Source of the DNA: DAOUBP01 sp964513075
GTDB taxonomy: Bacteria > Chloroflexota > Anaerolineae > CG2-30-64-16
Reading direction: 5' to 3'
Assembly: GCA_964513075.1 (NCBI GenBank)
Contig: CAZELR010000011.1
Coordinates: forward strand, 20,767-84,766
DNA: 64,000 bases
Shown here: in pieces, positions 23,656 to 31,830 of the stretch
How the letters are laid out: every line of letters starts with the position of its first letter
Numbering within the stretch: position 1 is the stretch's first letter
Made by a program: the position numbers and the translations under genes
The notes under the pieces: generated by a model
The model's database searches: none
What the model was told of the DNA's origin: nothing
What the model saw: only the letters and a program-made list of their open reading frames with translations

Positions 23656-24021
23656 ATGGCTGAGAAATCGACTCAGGAAGCTCGCGGGCGCCGCCATGAG
23701 CGCATTCGCCGCCGGGTTCACGGCACAACTGAACGCCCACGGCTGAACGTGTTTCGCAGTTTGCTGCACATCTATGCCCAGGTTATCGACGATGATTTGG
23801 GACATACCCTGGCAGCGGCATCTACCCTGGATCCGGAATTGCGTGAGCAACTGGATGGCCTGAACAAGTCCCAACAAGCTACCCGTGTGGGGCAGTTGGT
23901 GGCAAAGCGGGCGTTGGATGCAGGGCTAAAGAAAGTCGTCTTCGATCGCGGCGGTTATCCGTTCCACGGCCGGGTCAAGGCGCTGGCTGACGGCGCTCGC
24001 GAGGGCGGGCTAGAGTTCTAG
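23656..24021 (+). CDS. rplR: 50S ribosomal protein L18
   Basis: This 121-residue protein has the L18 core RPRLNVFRSLLHIYAQVIDD and the C-terminal VVFDRGGYPFHGRVKALADG. L18 binds 5S rRNA with L5. An AGGAGG SD lies upstream. Confidence 0.96.
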   Translation: MAEKSTQEARGRRHERIRRRVHGTTERPRLNVFRSLLHIYAQVIDDDLGHTLAAASTLDPELREQLDGLNKSQQATRVGQLVAKRALDAGLKKVVFDRGGYPFHGRVKALADGAREGGLEF

Positions 24022-24037
24022 CGATTTTGGAGGACTG

Positions 24038-24700
24038 ATGCCAGGTAAAGAAAGAACAGGACGCGATCAGCGGAGCGCCGGCCCGTCCGGGCAGGGCCAC
24101 ACCGCAGGTGATCGGCCCACTGCCGGTGGACCGGGTGGAAACCGGGATAGACAACGCCGCCCGCGCGAACGCGAAGAAGAGCGCGACCAGATGGATGAGC
24201 GCGTGGTACACGTGGCTCGTACCTCCAAGGTGCTGAAGGGTGGGCGTCGGTTTGCCTTTCGGGCGGTTGTGGTTGTCGGTGACAACCACGGTCAGGTCGG
24301 CTTCGGCGTCGGCAAGGCGCGCGAGGTGCCCGATGCCGTGCGTAAGGCGTCCGAACGTGCGCGTAAGATGATGCATCGGATCCCGATGGTCGGCACCACG
24401 ATCCCGCATGCGACGATCGGCGATTTCAGCGCCGCGCAGGTGATGCTGCGACCGGCTTCTGCCGGCACCGGTGTCATCGCCGGCGGTGGCGTTCGTGCCG
24501 TGCTGGAAGCAGCCGGTATCCACGATATCTTAACGAAGTCGATGGGCAGCGCGAACATCTTGAATGTGGTAGCCGCCACTTTCAAAGCGTTGGAATCCCT
24601 GAAGGATCCTGAGGAGGAGGCCAAGCGTCGTGGCCGGCCGATTGAAGCGCTGACCCCGTATTGGCTCCGTGGAGGAAGCAAGGATGACAAGCCAGAATAA
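24038..24700 (+). CDS. rpsE: 30S ribosomal protein S5
   Basis: This 220-residue protein contains the S5 double-stranded RNA-binding core starting at ERVVHVARTSKVLKGGRRF and the C-terminal GIHDILTKSMGSAN motif. S5 is a decoding-fidelity protein at the mRNA entry channel. About 54 extra, low-complexity charged residues (Gly, Arg, Asp, Glu-rich) precede the core and are probably disordered. Its end overlaps the rpmD start by 17 bp. Confidence 0.95.
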   Translation: MPGKERTGRDQRSAGPSGQGHTAGDRPTAGGPGGNRDRQRRPREREEERDQMDERVVHVARTSKVLKGGRRFAFRAVVVVGDNHGQVGFGVGKAREVPDAVRKASERARKMMHRIPMVGTTIPHATIGDFSAAQVMLRPASAGTGVIAGGGVRAVLEAAGIHDILTKSMGSANILNVVAATFKALESLKDPEEEAKRRGRPIEALTPYWLRGGSKDDKPE

Positions 24701-24881
24701 GGTGTTGCGGATTACTTATTCGACCAGCTCGATCGGTGTGGAGCAAGATCAGAAGGTCACCGTGCGCCGTTTGGGTCTGCGCAAGCTGGGGCAGACCGTA
24801 GAACAGCCGGATACGCCGGTCATGCGCGGGATGATCCACAAGGTGCGCCACCTGCTTACCGTGGAGGAAGTTGAGGCATGA
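24684..24881 (+). CDS. rpmD: 50S ribosomal protein L30
   Basis: This 65-residue protein, containing LRITYSTSSIGVEQDQK and RLGLRKLGQTVEQPDTP, matches the small bacterial L30. I chose ATG 24684 because GGAGG lies 8 bp upstream inside rpsE. Its end overlaps the rplO start (ATGA). Confidence 0.95.
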   Translation: MTSQNKVLRITYSTSSIGVEQDQKVTVRRLGLRKLGQTVEQPDTPVMRGMIHKVRHLLTVEEVEA

Positions 24882-25327
24882 AGCTTAACGAACTGCAGCC
24901 CGCTCCTGGCGCGCATCAGGACCGTACCCGGGCCGGCCGGGGTATCTCGGCTGGCCGCGGTAAAACGGCTGGTCGCGGCACCAAAGGGCAAAATTCGCGT
25001 TCGGGCGGTAGCAAACGACCGTACTTCGAGGGTGGTCAGTTGCCTCTTGTCCGGCGCTTGCCGCACCTGGCCGGGTTCACCAACCGCTGGCGCGTCGAAT
25101 TCGCACCGGTGAACGTGGATCGTCTCAACGTTTTTGCTGCGGGTGCAGAGATCACCCCCCAGATCATGGCTGAGGCCGGACTGATCAAATCACCGACCAA
25201 ACCGGTGAAGATCCTGGGCGAGGGCGAGATCGATCGCGCGCTGGCAGTGAAGGCGCACAAGTTTTCGGCAGCGGCCCGCGAGAAGATCCTGGCCGCTGGC
25301 GGCTCTGTTGAAGAAATAATGGCGTAG
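24878..25327 (+). CDS. rplO: 50S ribosomal protein L15
   Basis: This 149-residue protein has the glycine/arginine-rich N-terminal extension typical of L15 (RAGRGISAGRGKTAGRGTKG), which threads into the 50S core. A globular C-terminal domain ends SAAAREKILAAGGSVEEI. It is coupled to rpmD by a 4-base overlap. Confidence 0.96.
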   Translation: MKLNELQPAPGAHQDRTRAGRGISAGRGKTAGRGTKGQNSRSGGSKRPYFEGGQLPLVRRLPHLAGFTNRWRVEFAPVNVDRLNVFAAGAEITPQIMAEAGLIKSPTKPVKILGEGEIDRALAVKAHKFSAAAREKILAAGGSVEEIMA

Positions 25328-25389
25328 GGCCGGTAACGCCTTTCGTAGGCGTCCGATCAGCCCTTCCTATTCGCAAAAGAGGCAACACT

Positions 25390-26730
25390 ATGCTTGAAGC
25401 CGTCCGCAATGCGTTTCGGCTCCCGGATCTGCGTCGCAAGCTGTTGATCACACTGGGCATCCTGGTGATCTATCGGCTGGCTTCGCACATCCCGGTTCCC
25501 GGCGTCGACCGTGCTGCTTTAGCCACGATCTTTAACTCAAATCAGTTGTTGGGCATGCTGAACTTGCTTTCTGGCGGAGCGTTGAGCAACTTCTCGATCA
25601 TGGCAATGGGCGTGTATCCGTACATTACCGCTTCCATCATCATCCAGTTGTTGCAGCCCATCATACCGGCGCTGGCCGCGTTGCAGAAGGAAGGGGAAGC
25701 AGGCCGGAACAAGCTGAACCAGTATACTAACATCGCCACCATTCCGTTGGCGCTGTTGCAGGGCTTTGGTCAGTCGTCGCTGTTGGCCTCGTCCAGTGCC
25801 ACGCAGGCCGGCCCGGTGCTGTCAGAGTTCGGTTTCAAGAACTTCCCGCTGCAGACCCTGGTGATCTTGCTGTCGATGACGGCCGGAACCATGCTCGCCA
25901 TGTGGCTGGGTCAGATCATCACCCAGCAAGGCATCGGTAATGGCGTCTCGATCATCATCTTCGGTGGCATCGTCGCCGCTATGCCGCAGAACATCCAGCG
26001 CACTGCCGTACAGGGCGGCCTGGTTCAGTTGATCGTGTTCATCATCGTGACCGTGCTGACCACCGCGATCATCGTGCTGGTTCAGGAAGGTCAGCGTCGC
26101 ATCCCGGTTCAATACGGTAAGCGGGTGCGCGCAATGCGTGGCAATCGGCTGATGGTGGTGGGTGGTCAGAGCACGCATGTGCCGCTGCGCGTGAACTCGG
26201 CGGGCATGATCCCGTTGATCTTCGCCGGCAGCTTTCTGATCTTCCCGAGCACGATCGCCAGCTACTTCATCAACTCGTCGAACGCGGTCGTGAAGAGTGT
26301 GGCTAACTTTTTCTACACCTTCTTTAGCTCGACCAATGGCTGGTACTGGATCATGTACTTCCTGTTGGTGGTCGCGTTTACGTACTTTTATACGGACGTG
26401 GTCTTCCGCCAGCAGAACCTGCCCGAGACGTTGCAGCGCCAGGGCGGTTTCATCCCGGGCATCCGGCCAGGCTTCAATACTGAACGCTACCTGAATCGGG
26501 TGCTCTCGCGTATCACCTTGGTGGGCGCGCTGTTCCTGGGGTTCGTGGCCATCCTGCCGTGGATCGTTCACCTGATTTTCGGTGGGGCGGGAGCCAGTCG
26601 GGCTTCTACGAGCACGTTGCTCATCTCCAGCACCGGTCTGCTGATCGTGGTGGGTGTAGTCTTGGATACGATGAAGCAGCTTGAGGCGCAGTTGTTGATG
26701 CGGCACTACGAAGGCTTCATTCGGAAGTAA
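25390..26730 (+). CDS. secY: Protein translocase subunit SecY
   Basis: This 446-residue membrane protein has ten predicted helices and is the channel of the Sec translocon. Visible family features are the first-helix region YRLASHIPVPGVD, the plug region GGALSNFSIMAMGVYPYI and the cytoplasmic loop EGQRRIPVQYGKR. It sits between rplO and adk, its usual spc-operon place. Confidence 0.97.
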   Translation: MLEAVRNAFRLPDLRRKLLITLGILVIYRLASHIPVPGVDRAALATIFNSNQLLGMLNLLSGGALSNFSIMAMGVYPYITASIIIQLLQPIIPALAALQKEGEAGRNKLNQYTNIATIPLALLQGFGQSSLLASSSATQAGPVLSEFGFKNFPLQTLVILLSMTAGTMLAMWLGQIITQQGIGNGVSIIIFGGIVAAMPQNIQRTAVQGGLVQLIVFIIVTVLTTAIIVLVQEGQRRIPVQYGKRVRAMRGNRLMVVGGQSTHVPLRVNSAGMIPLIFAGSFLIFPSTIASYFINSSNAVVKSVANFFYTFFSSTNGWYWIMYFLLVVAFTYFYTDVVFRQQNLPETLQRQGGFIPGIRPGFNTERYLNRVLSRITLVGALFLGFVAILPWIVHLIFGGAGASRASTSTLLISSTGLLIVVGVVLDTMKQLEAQLLMRHYEGFIRK

Positions 26731-26778
26731 TAAGCCGTGTCGGGGCCGGCCACTGCGCCGGCCCGCAAAGGGGCGACT

Positions 26779-27450
26779 ATGTCTAAACCACTGTACATCG
26801 TCATGCTCGGTGCGCCGGGCGCTGGCAAAGGCACACAGGCGCGGCTTCTCTCTGAGGCGCTCGGGGCTCCGCAGGTTTCTTCGGGCGACATCTTCCGGGA
26901 GAACCTCAAGAACCAGACGCCGTTGGGCTTGCTTGCCAAACAATATATGGACAGTGGCGCTCTCGTGCCTGATGACGTTACCATCAACATGGTGATGGAT
27001 CGACTGGGGCGTCCGGATTGCGCCAGGGGGGTGGTGTTGGATGGTTTCCCCCGCACTTTGGCGCAGGCTGATGCATTGGACGCAGCGCTGCGAACGCAGG
27101 GTCTGTCCATTGGCCTGGTGCCGCTGCTTGAAGTCAGCGACGAGGCCGTGATCAATCGCCTGGCCGGCCGGCGCGTGTGCCGCGAGTGCCAGGCCATGTA
27201 TCACGTCGAGTTTTCGGCGCCTGCTGTCGAGGGCAAGTGCGATAAGTGCGGCGGCGAGCTCTATCGCCGGACTGACGACGACCCGGAGACAGTTCGCAAT
27301 CGGCTGTTTGTGTACTATAAACAAACTGCGCCGTTGATCGGTTTCTATTACGCGCACGGGGTGTTAGTCAGCCTCAACGGCGATCGTCCCATCGAGCAGG
27401 TGCAGGCTGAACTGTTGGCCGCGCTCCATACTGTCGGCGATCAGGGATGA
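26779..27450 (+). CDS. adk: Adenylate kinase
   Basis: This 223-residue long-form kinase interconverts ATP + AMP and 2 ADP. The P-loop GAPGAGKGTQ is near residue 10, the AMP-site DGFPRTLAQA near residue 87, and the LID carries a four-Cys zinc site (CRECQAMYH and CDKCGGEL). The start at 26779 follows AAAGGGG; an earlier in-frame ATG at 26737 gives a non-conserved extension. Confidence 0.97.
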   Translation: MSKPLYIVMLGAPGAGKGTQARLLSEALGAPQVSSGDIFRENLKNQTPLGLLAKQYMDSGALVPDDVTINMVMDRLGRPDCARGVVLDGFPRTLAQADALDAALRTQGLSIGLVPLLEVSDEAVINRLAGRRVCRECQAMYHVEFSAPAVEGKCDKCGGELYRRTDDDPETVRNRLFVYYKQTAPLIGFYYAHGVLVSLNGDRPIEQVQAELLAALHTVGDQG

Positions 27451-27487
27451 TCGTGCGATCAGGGATGATGACGATCAGGATGATCGC
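27438..27487 (+). repeat. Three imperfect copies of a GATCAGGGATGAT repeat between adk and map
   Basis: CGATCAGGGATGATCGTG, CGATCAGGGATGATGA and CGATCAGGATGATCGC follow each other. They span the adk stop codon and the map SD (AGGA). They look like replication-slippage duplications and have no evident role. Confidence 0.7.
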
Positions 27488-28258
27488 ATGATCATTTTGA
27501 AGAGTCGCGAAGAGATTCGCTTGATGCGTGAGGCGGGCCGCATCGTGGCCCGCGTCCACGAGGCCATGCGGGAGATGATCCGCCCTGGGGTAACGACTGC
27601 CGAGCTGGATGTTCGGGCCGAGGCGATCATTCGGGCGCATCAGGCGGTGCCGGCATTCCTGGGCTATCCGCACACCGGCAGGAACGACTATCCGGCCAGC
27701 ATCTGTGCCTCGATCAACGAGGAGCTGGTGCACGGTATACCCAGCAGCCAGCGATGGTTGGAGCCGGGCGACATCATCAGTATCGATGTCGGGGCAGTCT
27801 TTCAAGGGTGGGTAGGCGATTCGGCCTGGACTTATGCCGTTGGCCAGATCGATGAGGAAAGCCAGCGCCTGCTCAAAGTAACAGAAGAGAGCCTGTGGGC
27901 TGGGATTGCCAAGGCGCGGCCGGGTAACCATTTAGCAGACATATCACAGGCCATCGAAGCTTGTGTCAAGCCGCACGGCTTCGGCGTCGTACGCGAGTAT
28001 ACGGGACATGGCGTCGGCCGGCAGATGCATGAGTCGCCGCAGATCTTGAACTATGTGCCGTCAGGCGCAGGGCGTGGGCCGAAACTCAAACCCGGTATGG
28101 CGCTGGCCCTTGAGCCGATGGTCAATGCGGGCACCTGGCGTACGCGCGTCCTGACCGATGGTTGGACCGTAGTGACTGCGGATGGTAAGCGCTCGGCCCA
28201 CTTTGAACATACGCTGGCCCTCACCGAGGGCGAGCCCGAGATACTAACGACATTGTGA
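27488..28258 (+). CDS. map: Methionine aminopeptidase, type I
   Basis: This 256-residue metallopeptidase removes N-terminal methionine. The five metal ligands are visible in SIDVGA (Asp), GDSAWT (Asp), TGHGVGRQMHE (His), ALEPMVN (Glu) and AHFEHTLA (Glu). The N terminus is the short type Ia form. It lies in its common place after adk. Confidence 0.97.
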   Translation: MIILKSREEIRLMREAGRIVARVHEAMREMIRPGVTTAELDVRAEAIIRAHQAVPAFLGYPHTGRNDYPASICASINEELVHGIPSSQRWLEPGDIISIDVGAVFQGWVGDSAWTYAVGQIDEESQRLLKVTEESLWAGIAKARPGNHLADISQAIEACVKPHGFGVVREYTGHGVGRQMHESPQILNYVPSGAGRGPKLKPGMALALEPMVNAGTWRTRVLTDGWTVVTADGKRSAHFEHTLALTEGEPEILTTL

Positions 28259-28343
28259 AAACGTCCGGCATATGCCGAGAGGGGTCCCGCAAGTCACTGT
28301 GATCTGAAAGTCATACGACTGTGGGCTGCCAAGGAGTCATGAA

Positions 28344-28457
28344 ATGAAAGTACGACCTTCGGTCAAGCGCATGTGCGCCAAATGCAAGATTATCCGGCGC
28401 AATGGTCTGGTGCATGTTATCTGCACGAATCCCAAGCACAAACAGCGCCAGGGGTGA
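28344..28457 (+). CDS. rpmJ: 50S ribosomal protein L36
   Basis: This 37-residue ORF opens MKVRPSVKRMCAKCK and carries the C+ zinc knuckle with ligands in CAKC and ICTNPKHKQRQG. L36 is the smallest 50S protein. AAGGAG lies upstream. infA, which normally precedes it, is absent from the 85-bp gap after map. Confidence 0.95.
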   Translation: MKVRPSVKRMCAKCKIIRRNGLVHVICTNPKHKQRQG

Positions 28458-28546
28458 TTTGGTTCGGGCAGGCGGCCGGGTTTCAAGCCGGCCACTGAGC
28501 AGGCCTGTATAAGGCATTGTTACAAAGCGGGCGACGTTTGTGTCGC

Positions 28547-28575
28547 CGATGCAAGCATCAGCGATGCTTGCATCG
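28547..28575 (+). repeat. 13-bp-stem hairpin upstream of rpsM
   Basis: CGATGCAAGCATC and GATGCTTGCATCG pair perfectly around the 3-nt loop AGC, ending about 10 bp before the rpsM SD. The placement suggests a translational or transcript-processing role for the rpsM-rpsK-rpsD-rpoA part, but this is inference. Confidence 0.7.
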
Positions 28576-28596
28576 CATGATTATCGGGAGGAGCGC

Positions 28597-28974
28597 ATGG
28601 CTCGTATTGCTGGTGTTGACTTGCCGCGTGATAAGCGGGCTGAGATTGGCTTGACTTATATCTACGGCATCGGCCTCACGTCAAGCAAGGAGATCCTGAG
28701 CATGACGGGTATCAACCCGGACATCCGGATCAAAGACCTGGATGAAACTCAGGTCGCTCGCTTGCGTGATGTGATCGAACGTAACTACAAAGTGGAAGGC
28801 GACCTGCGGCGCGAGGTCAACATGAACATCAAGCGCTTGCAGGAAATCGGCAGCTACCGCGGCTTGCGCCATCGTCGCAACCTGCCCGCGCACGGTCAGC
28901 GGACTCGCACTAACGCGCGCACGAAGCGTGGCAGCCGCAAGACGGTGCCTGGGAAGAAGCGCGCCCGGAAGTAA
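28597..28974 (+). CDS. rpsM: 30S ribosomal protein S13
   Basis: This 125-residue protein opens MARIAGVDLPRDKRAEIGLT and ends in the S13 signature LPAHGQRTRTNARTKRG. S13 contacts P-site tRNA and the 50S subunit. The ATG at 28597 follows GGGAGGAG; an earlier in-frame ATG at 28540 would run through the hairpin. Confidence 0.96.
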   Translation: MARIAGVDLPRDKRAEIGLTYIYGIGLTSSKEILSMTGINPDIRIKDLDETQVARLRDVIERNYKVEGDLRREVNMNIKRLQEIGSYRGLRHRRNLPAHGQRTRTNARTKRGSRKTVPGKKRARK

Positions 28975-28986
28975 GGGGGATAAGGA

Positions 28987-29415
28987 ATGCCTAAAGCAAC
29001 AACGACTGCCGCTACGACGGCCCCTGCCAAGCGCGGGCGGCGCGCTGGCCCACGACGCGAAAAGCGTGTGGTGCCTCAGGGCCAGGTGCATATCCAGTCC
29101 ACGTTCAACAACACAATCGTCACAGTCACCGACCTGCAGGGCAATACCCTGGGTTGGCAGAGCACCGGCTCGGCCGGCTTCAAGGGCTCGCGCAAGAGCA
29201 CGCCCTATGCCGCGCAATTGGCTGCAACCCAGGCCGCGAAACTGGCGCTGGATATGGGAATGCGGGAAGCGGACGTGTTCCTCAAGGGACCTGGTCCCGG
29301 CCGCGAATCCGCGATCCGTTCGCTGCAGGCTGCGGGGCTGCGCGTGCGCGCGATTACCGACATCACGCCGATCCCGCATAACGGCTGTCGGCCACCCAAG
29401 AAACGGCGTGTCTAA
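28987..29415 (+). CDS. rpsK: 30S ribosomal protein S11
   Basis: This 142-residue protein has the S11 core HIQSTFNNTIVTVTDLQGN and the C-terminal DITPIPHNGCRPPKKRRV. S11 lies on the platform near the Shine-Dalgarno helix. A 30-residue Ala/Thr/Arg-rich N-terminal extension precedes the core. Confidence 0.97.
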   Translation: MPKATTTAATTAPAKRGRRAGPRREKRVVPQGQVHIQSTFNNTIVTVTDLQGNTLGWQSTGSAGFKGSRKSTPYAAQLAATQAAKLALDMGMREADVFLKGPGPGRESAIRSLQAAGLRVRAITDITPIPHNGCRPPKKRRV

Positions 29416-29500
29416 ATCGAGTGACGCTGATCCGAGGGGGACGAAGGTCGCCAAGCCGTAAACCTCTCCGGGTTATGATAAGTTTTATAGGAGGCATCCA

Positions 29501-30136
29501 TTGGCAAGACAGATTGATCCGGTGTGCAAGTTGTGCCGCCGGGAAAGCATGAAACTCTTTTTGAAGGGCGAGCGCTGCTATTCGCCCAAGTGCTCTTTTG
29601 AGAAGCGCAGCTATGCGCCCGGTATGCATGGCAAGAAGGGCTCCTTCCGACACAAGGAGTCTGATTTCGCACGGCAGTTGCGTGAAAAGCAGAAGGCGCG
29701 CCGCATCTACGGCATTCAAGAACGTCAGTTCCGTCGCTACTTCCGTAACGCGCTGCATGTGAAGGGCATGACCGGTGTCACGCTTCTTGTGCTCTTGGAG
29801 CGACGGCTGGATAACGTGGTTTATCGCATGGGGCTGGCTGATTCGCGCGCCCAGGCGCGCCAATTGATTGGCCACGGCCACTTTATGCTCAATGGGCATA
29901 ACCACAACGTGCCCTCTTACCTCGTCGAGATCGGTGACGTCATTCAGGTGCGCCCAACCAGCCTTCAGAATGGCTATTTCAAGGCCATCACCGAGCGGCT
30001 AGGCCAGCGTACGCTGCCGGAATGGCTGCAGTTTGACGAAGCCCGGCTGAGCGGCCGGATCAGCGGCAGCCCGGATCGCCAATCCGTGGACTTGCCCCTG
30101 AACGAGCAGTTGATCGTCGAATACTACAGCCGCTAA
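29501..30136 (+). CDS. rpsD: 30S ribosomal protein S4
   Basis: This 211-residue S4 starts at TTG 29501 after AGGAGG. The N terminus has a Cys-based zinc site (CKLCRRESMK and CYSPKCSFEKR), the C+ form. The S4 RNA-binding domain follows at RLDNVVYRMGLADSRAQARQ. S4 is a primary 16S rRNA binder and fidelity protein. Confidence 0.96.
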   Translation: MARQIDPVCKLCRRESMKLFLKGERCYSPKCSFEKRSYAPGMHGKKGSFRHKESDFARQLREKQKARRIYGIQERQFRRYFRNALHVKGMTGVTLLVLLERRLDNVVYRMGLADSRAQARQLIGHGHFMLNGHNHNVPSYLVEIGDVIQVRPTSLQNGYFKAITERLGQRTLPEWLQFDEARLSGRISGSPDRQSVDLPLNEQLIVEYYSR

Positions 30137-30165
30137 GCTGCGTGGTCCCGAAAGGGGGTGCTACT

Positions 30166-31164
30166 TTGTTAGATTTTGTACTGCCCAAGATCGAGCGCGA
30201 TGCAAGTGCGCGTAACTACGGGCGGTTCTTGATTGGGCCGTTGGAGAGCGGGTATGGCATCACGCTGGGGAACGCCTTGCGCAGGGTGTTGCTCTCTTCG
30301 TTACCCGGCGCGGCTGTTACTTCGATCCGCATCAGCGGTGTCCATCATGAGTTCTCGCCCATTCCGTACGTGCGTGAAGACACCACGGCGCTCTTGTTGA
30401 ACATCAAGCAGCTACGTTTGAAGTCCGAGGTAGACGAAGCCATCCGGTTGCACGTCGATGTGCGCAGCGAAGGCCCGGTGACGGCTGGCGATCTGATCTG
30501 CCCGCCCGAGATCGAGATCATCAATCCCGAATTGCTGCTCCTGACCGCAGATTCGGCTGATGTAGATCTTGACCTGGAGCTCACCGTTAATCGCGGCCGG
30601 GGTTATTCGCCGGCCGAAGAACGCGGCAAGCTGCCTTTGGGCGAAATCCCGGTGGATGCGATCTACGGTCCGGTGCGCAAGGTGAATTACACTGTCTCCC
30701 GGGCGCGTATCGGTCAGCAGACGAATTACGATCGCCTGAGCCTGGAGATTTGGACGGACGGCACCTTCGCACCTGAGGTCGCGCTGCGCGAATCTGCCCG
30801 CCTCCTGGTGCGTCACTTAGCGTTGGTCGCTGGCGCAGATGTGGAGCCGGTCGAGCCGGTCGTAGTGGAGGGCCGTGGCGTACCCAGCCGCATCTTTGAT
30901 GTCCCCATCGAAGAGTTGGAGCTGTCGGTGCGTGCTTACAACTGCCTGAAGCGTGCCGGCATCACCAAGGTGGGCGAAGTGTTAGAGCGCCTGGACAAGG
31001 GCGAAGAAGAAATCCTGGCTATCCGCAACTTCGGCCGCAAATCGCTAAACGAGTTGGTCGCCCGCCTGGGGGCCAAAGGCTTCCTTTCAGCCATTTCCTA
31101 CCAGCCCAGCGCCGAGCCTGAGCTGGATGAGGATGGCGATTTGGACGATGACCTGGATGCTTAA
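30166..31164 (+). CDS. rpoA: DNA-directed RNA polymerase subunit alpha
   Basis: This 332-residue protein has the N-terminal dimerisation domain (GPLESGYGITLGNALRRVLL) and the C-terminal domain with ELSVRAYNCLKRAGI and RNFGRKSLNEL, which contacts UP elements and activators. TTG 30166 lies 7 bp after AAAGGGGGTG and gives the canonical (M)LDFVLPKIE. GTG at 30142 is the alternative start. The last 20 residues are strongly acidic. Confidence 0.96.
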   Translation: MLDFVLPKIERDASARNYGRFLIGPLESGYGITLGNALRRVLLSSLPGAAVTSIRISGVHHEFSPIPYVREDTTALLLNIKQLRLKSEVDEAIRLHVDVRSEGPVTAGDLICPPEIEIINPELLLLTADSADVDLDLELTVNRGRGYSPAEERGKLPLGEIPVDAIYGPVRKVNYTVSRARIGQQTNYDRLSLEIWTDGTFAPEVALRESARLLVRHLALVAGADVEPVEPVVVEGRGVPSRIFDVPIEELELSVRAYNCLKRAGITKVGEVLERLDKGEEEILAIRNFGRKSLNELVARLGAKGFLSAISYQPSAEPELDEDGDLDDDLDA

Positions 31165-31179
31165 CGGCAGTCATGCCGC

Positions 31180-31193
31180 CGGCATGCATGCCG
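31180..31193. repeat. Perfect 14-bp palindrome CGGCATGCATGCCG between rpoA and rplQ
   Basis: The palindrome lies 13 bp before the rplQ SD region. Related GGCATG/ATGCC palindromes occur in the histidine kinase-response regulator gap (35677-35702) and before the lipid kinase (40623-40639), so it is a small recurrent element. Confidence 0.6.
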
Positions 31194-31212
31194 CAAACAT
31201 AGGAGTACTTTC

Positions 31213-31809
31213 ATGAGACATGGGGTTGCAGGACGTAAACTGGGGCGCAGCACAAGCCAGCGCCAAGCCCTGCTGCGTAGCTTGATTACCGAGTTATTTC
31301 GGCACGAACGCATCAGCACCACTGAAGCCAAAGCGCACTTCATGCGCGGCGACGCAGAGCACTTGATTTCCGTTGCCAAGCGGGGTTTGGCTGAAGGCGG
31401 CAACAATGTGCATGCTCACCGGCAGGTGGCCAAGGTGCTGACTGATCCGGAGATCACCAAGCGCCTGTTCAATGAAATCGCGCCGCGCTTCACCGAGCGG
31501 CCCGGCGGCTACACGCGCATCATCAAGGTGGGCCAGCGGCTGGGCGATGGCGCGGAGATGGTCATGCTGGAGCTGGTTGAGAAAGCTGCTGCAGCGACCG
31601 AGGCCAAGGGCCAGGACAAAGAGGCCAAGGCCAAGGATAAGGCCAAGGATAAAGAGGCCAAGGCCAAGGATAAGGCGAAGGTGAAGGGCAGCCCGTCAGC
31701 GACGGGCGGGACCAAGGCCAAAGGTAAGGACAACCTGTCGAAGACGGGCGATACCAAGGCTAAGGGTAAGGCGACTAAGGGCAAAGAGACCAAGGCCCCG
31801 TCGAAGTAA
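31213..31809 (+). CDS. rplQ: 50S ribosomal protein L17 with Lys/Ala-rich tail
   Basis: The first 118 or so residues are ordinary L17 (MRHGVAGRKLGRSTSQRQAL, ending MVMLELVEKA). They are followed by about 80 residues of low-complexity Lys, Ala, Asp, Gly and Thr built on KAKDK and AKGK units, making 198 residues in all. The tail is probably disordered and RNA-binding. The repeats in DNA (GGATAAGGCCAA-like) suggest slippage growth. Confidence 0.95.
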   Translation: MRHGVAGRKLGRSTSQRQALLRSLITELFRHERISTTEAKAHFMRGDAEHLISVAKRGLAEGGNNVHAHRQVAKVLTDPEITKRLFNEIAPRFTERPGGYTRIIKVGQRLGDGAEMVMLELVEKAAAATEAKGQDKEAKAKDKAKDKEAKAKDKAKVKGSPSATGGTKAKGKDNLSKTGDTKAKGKATKGKETKAPSK

Positions 31810-31830
31810 GGCAAAACCGAGCATCGCGTC

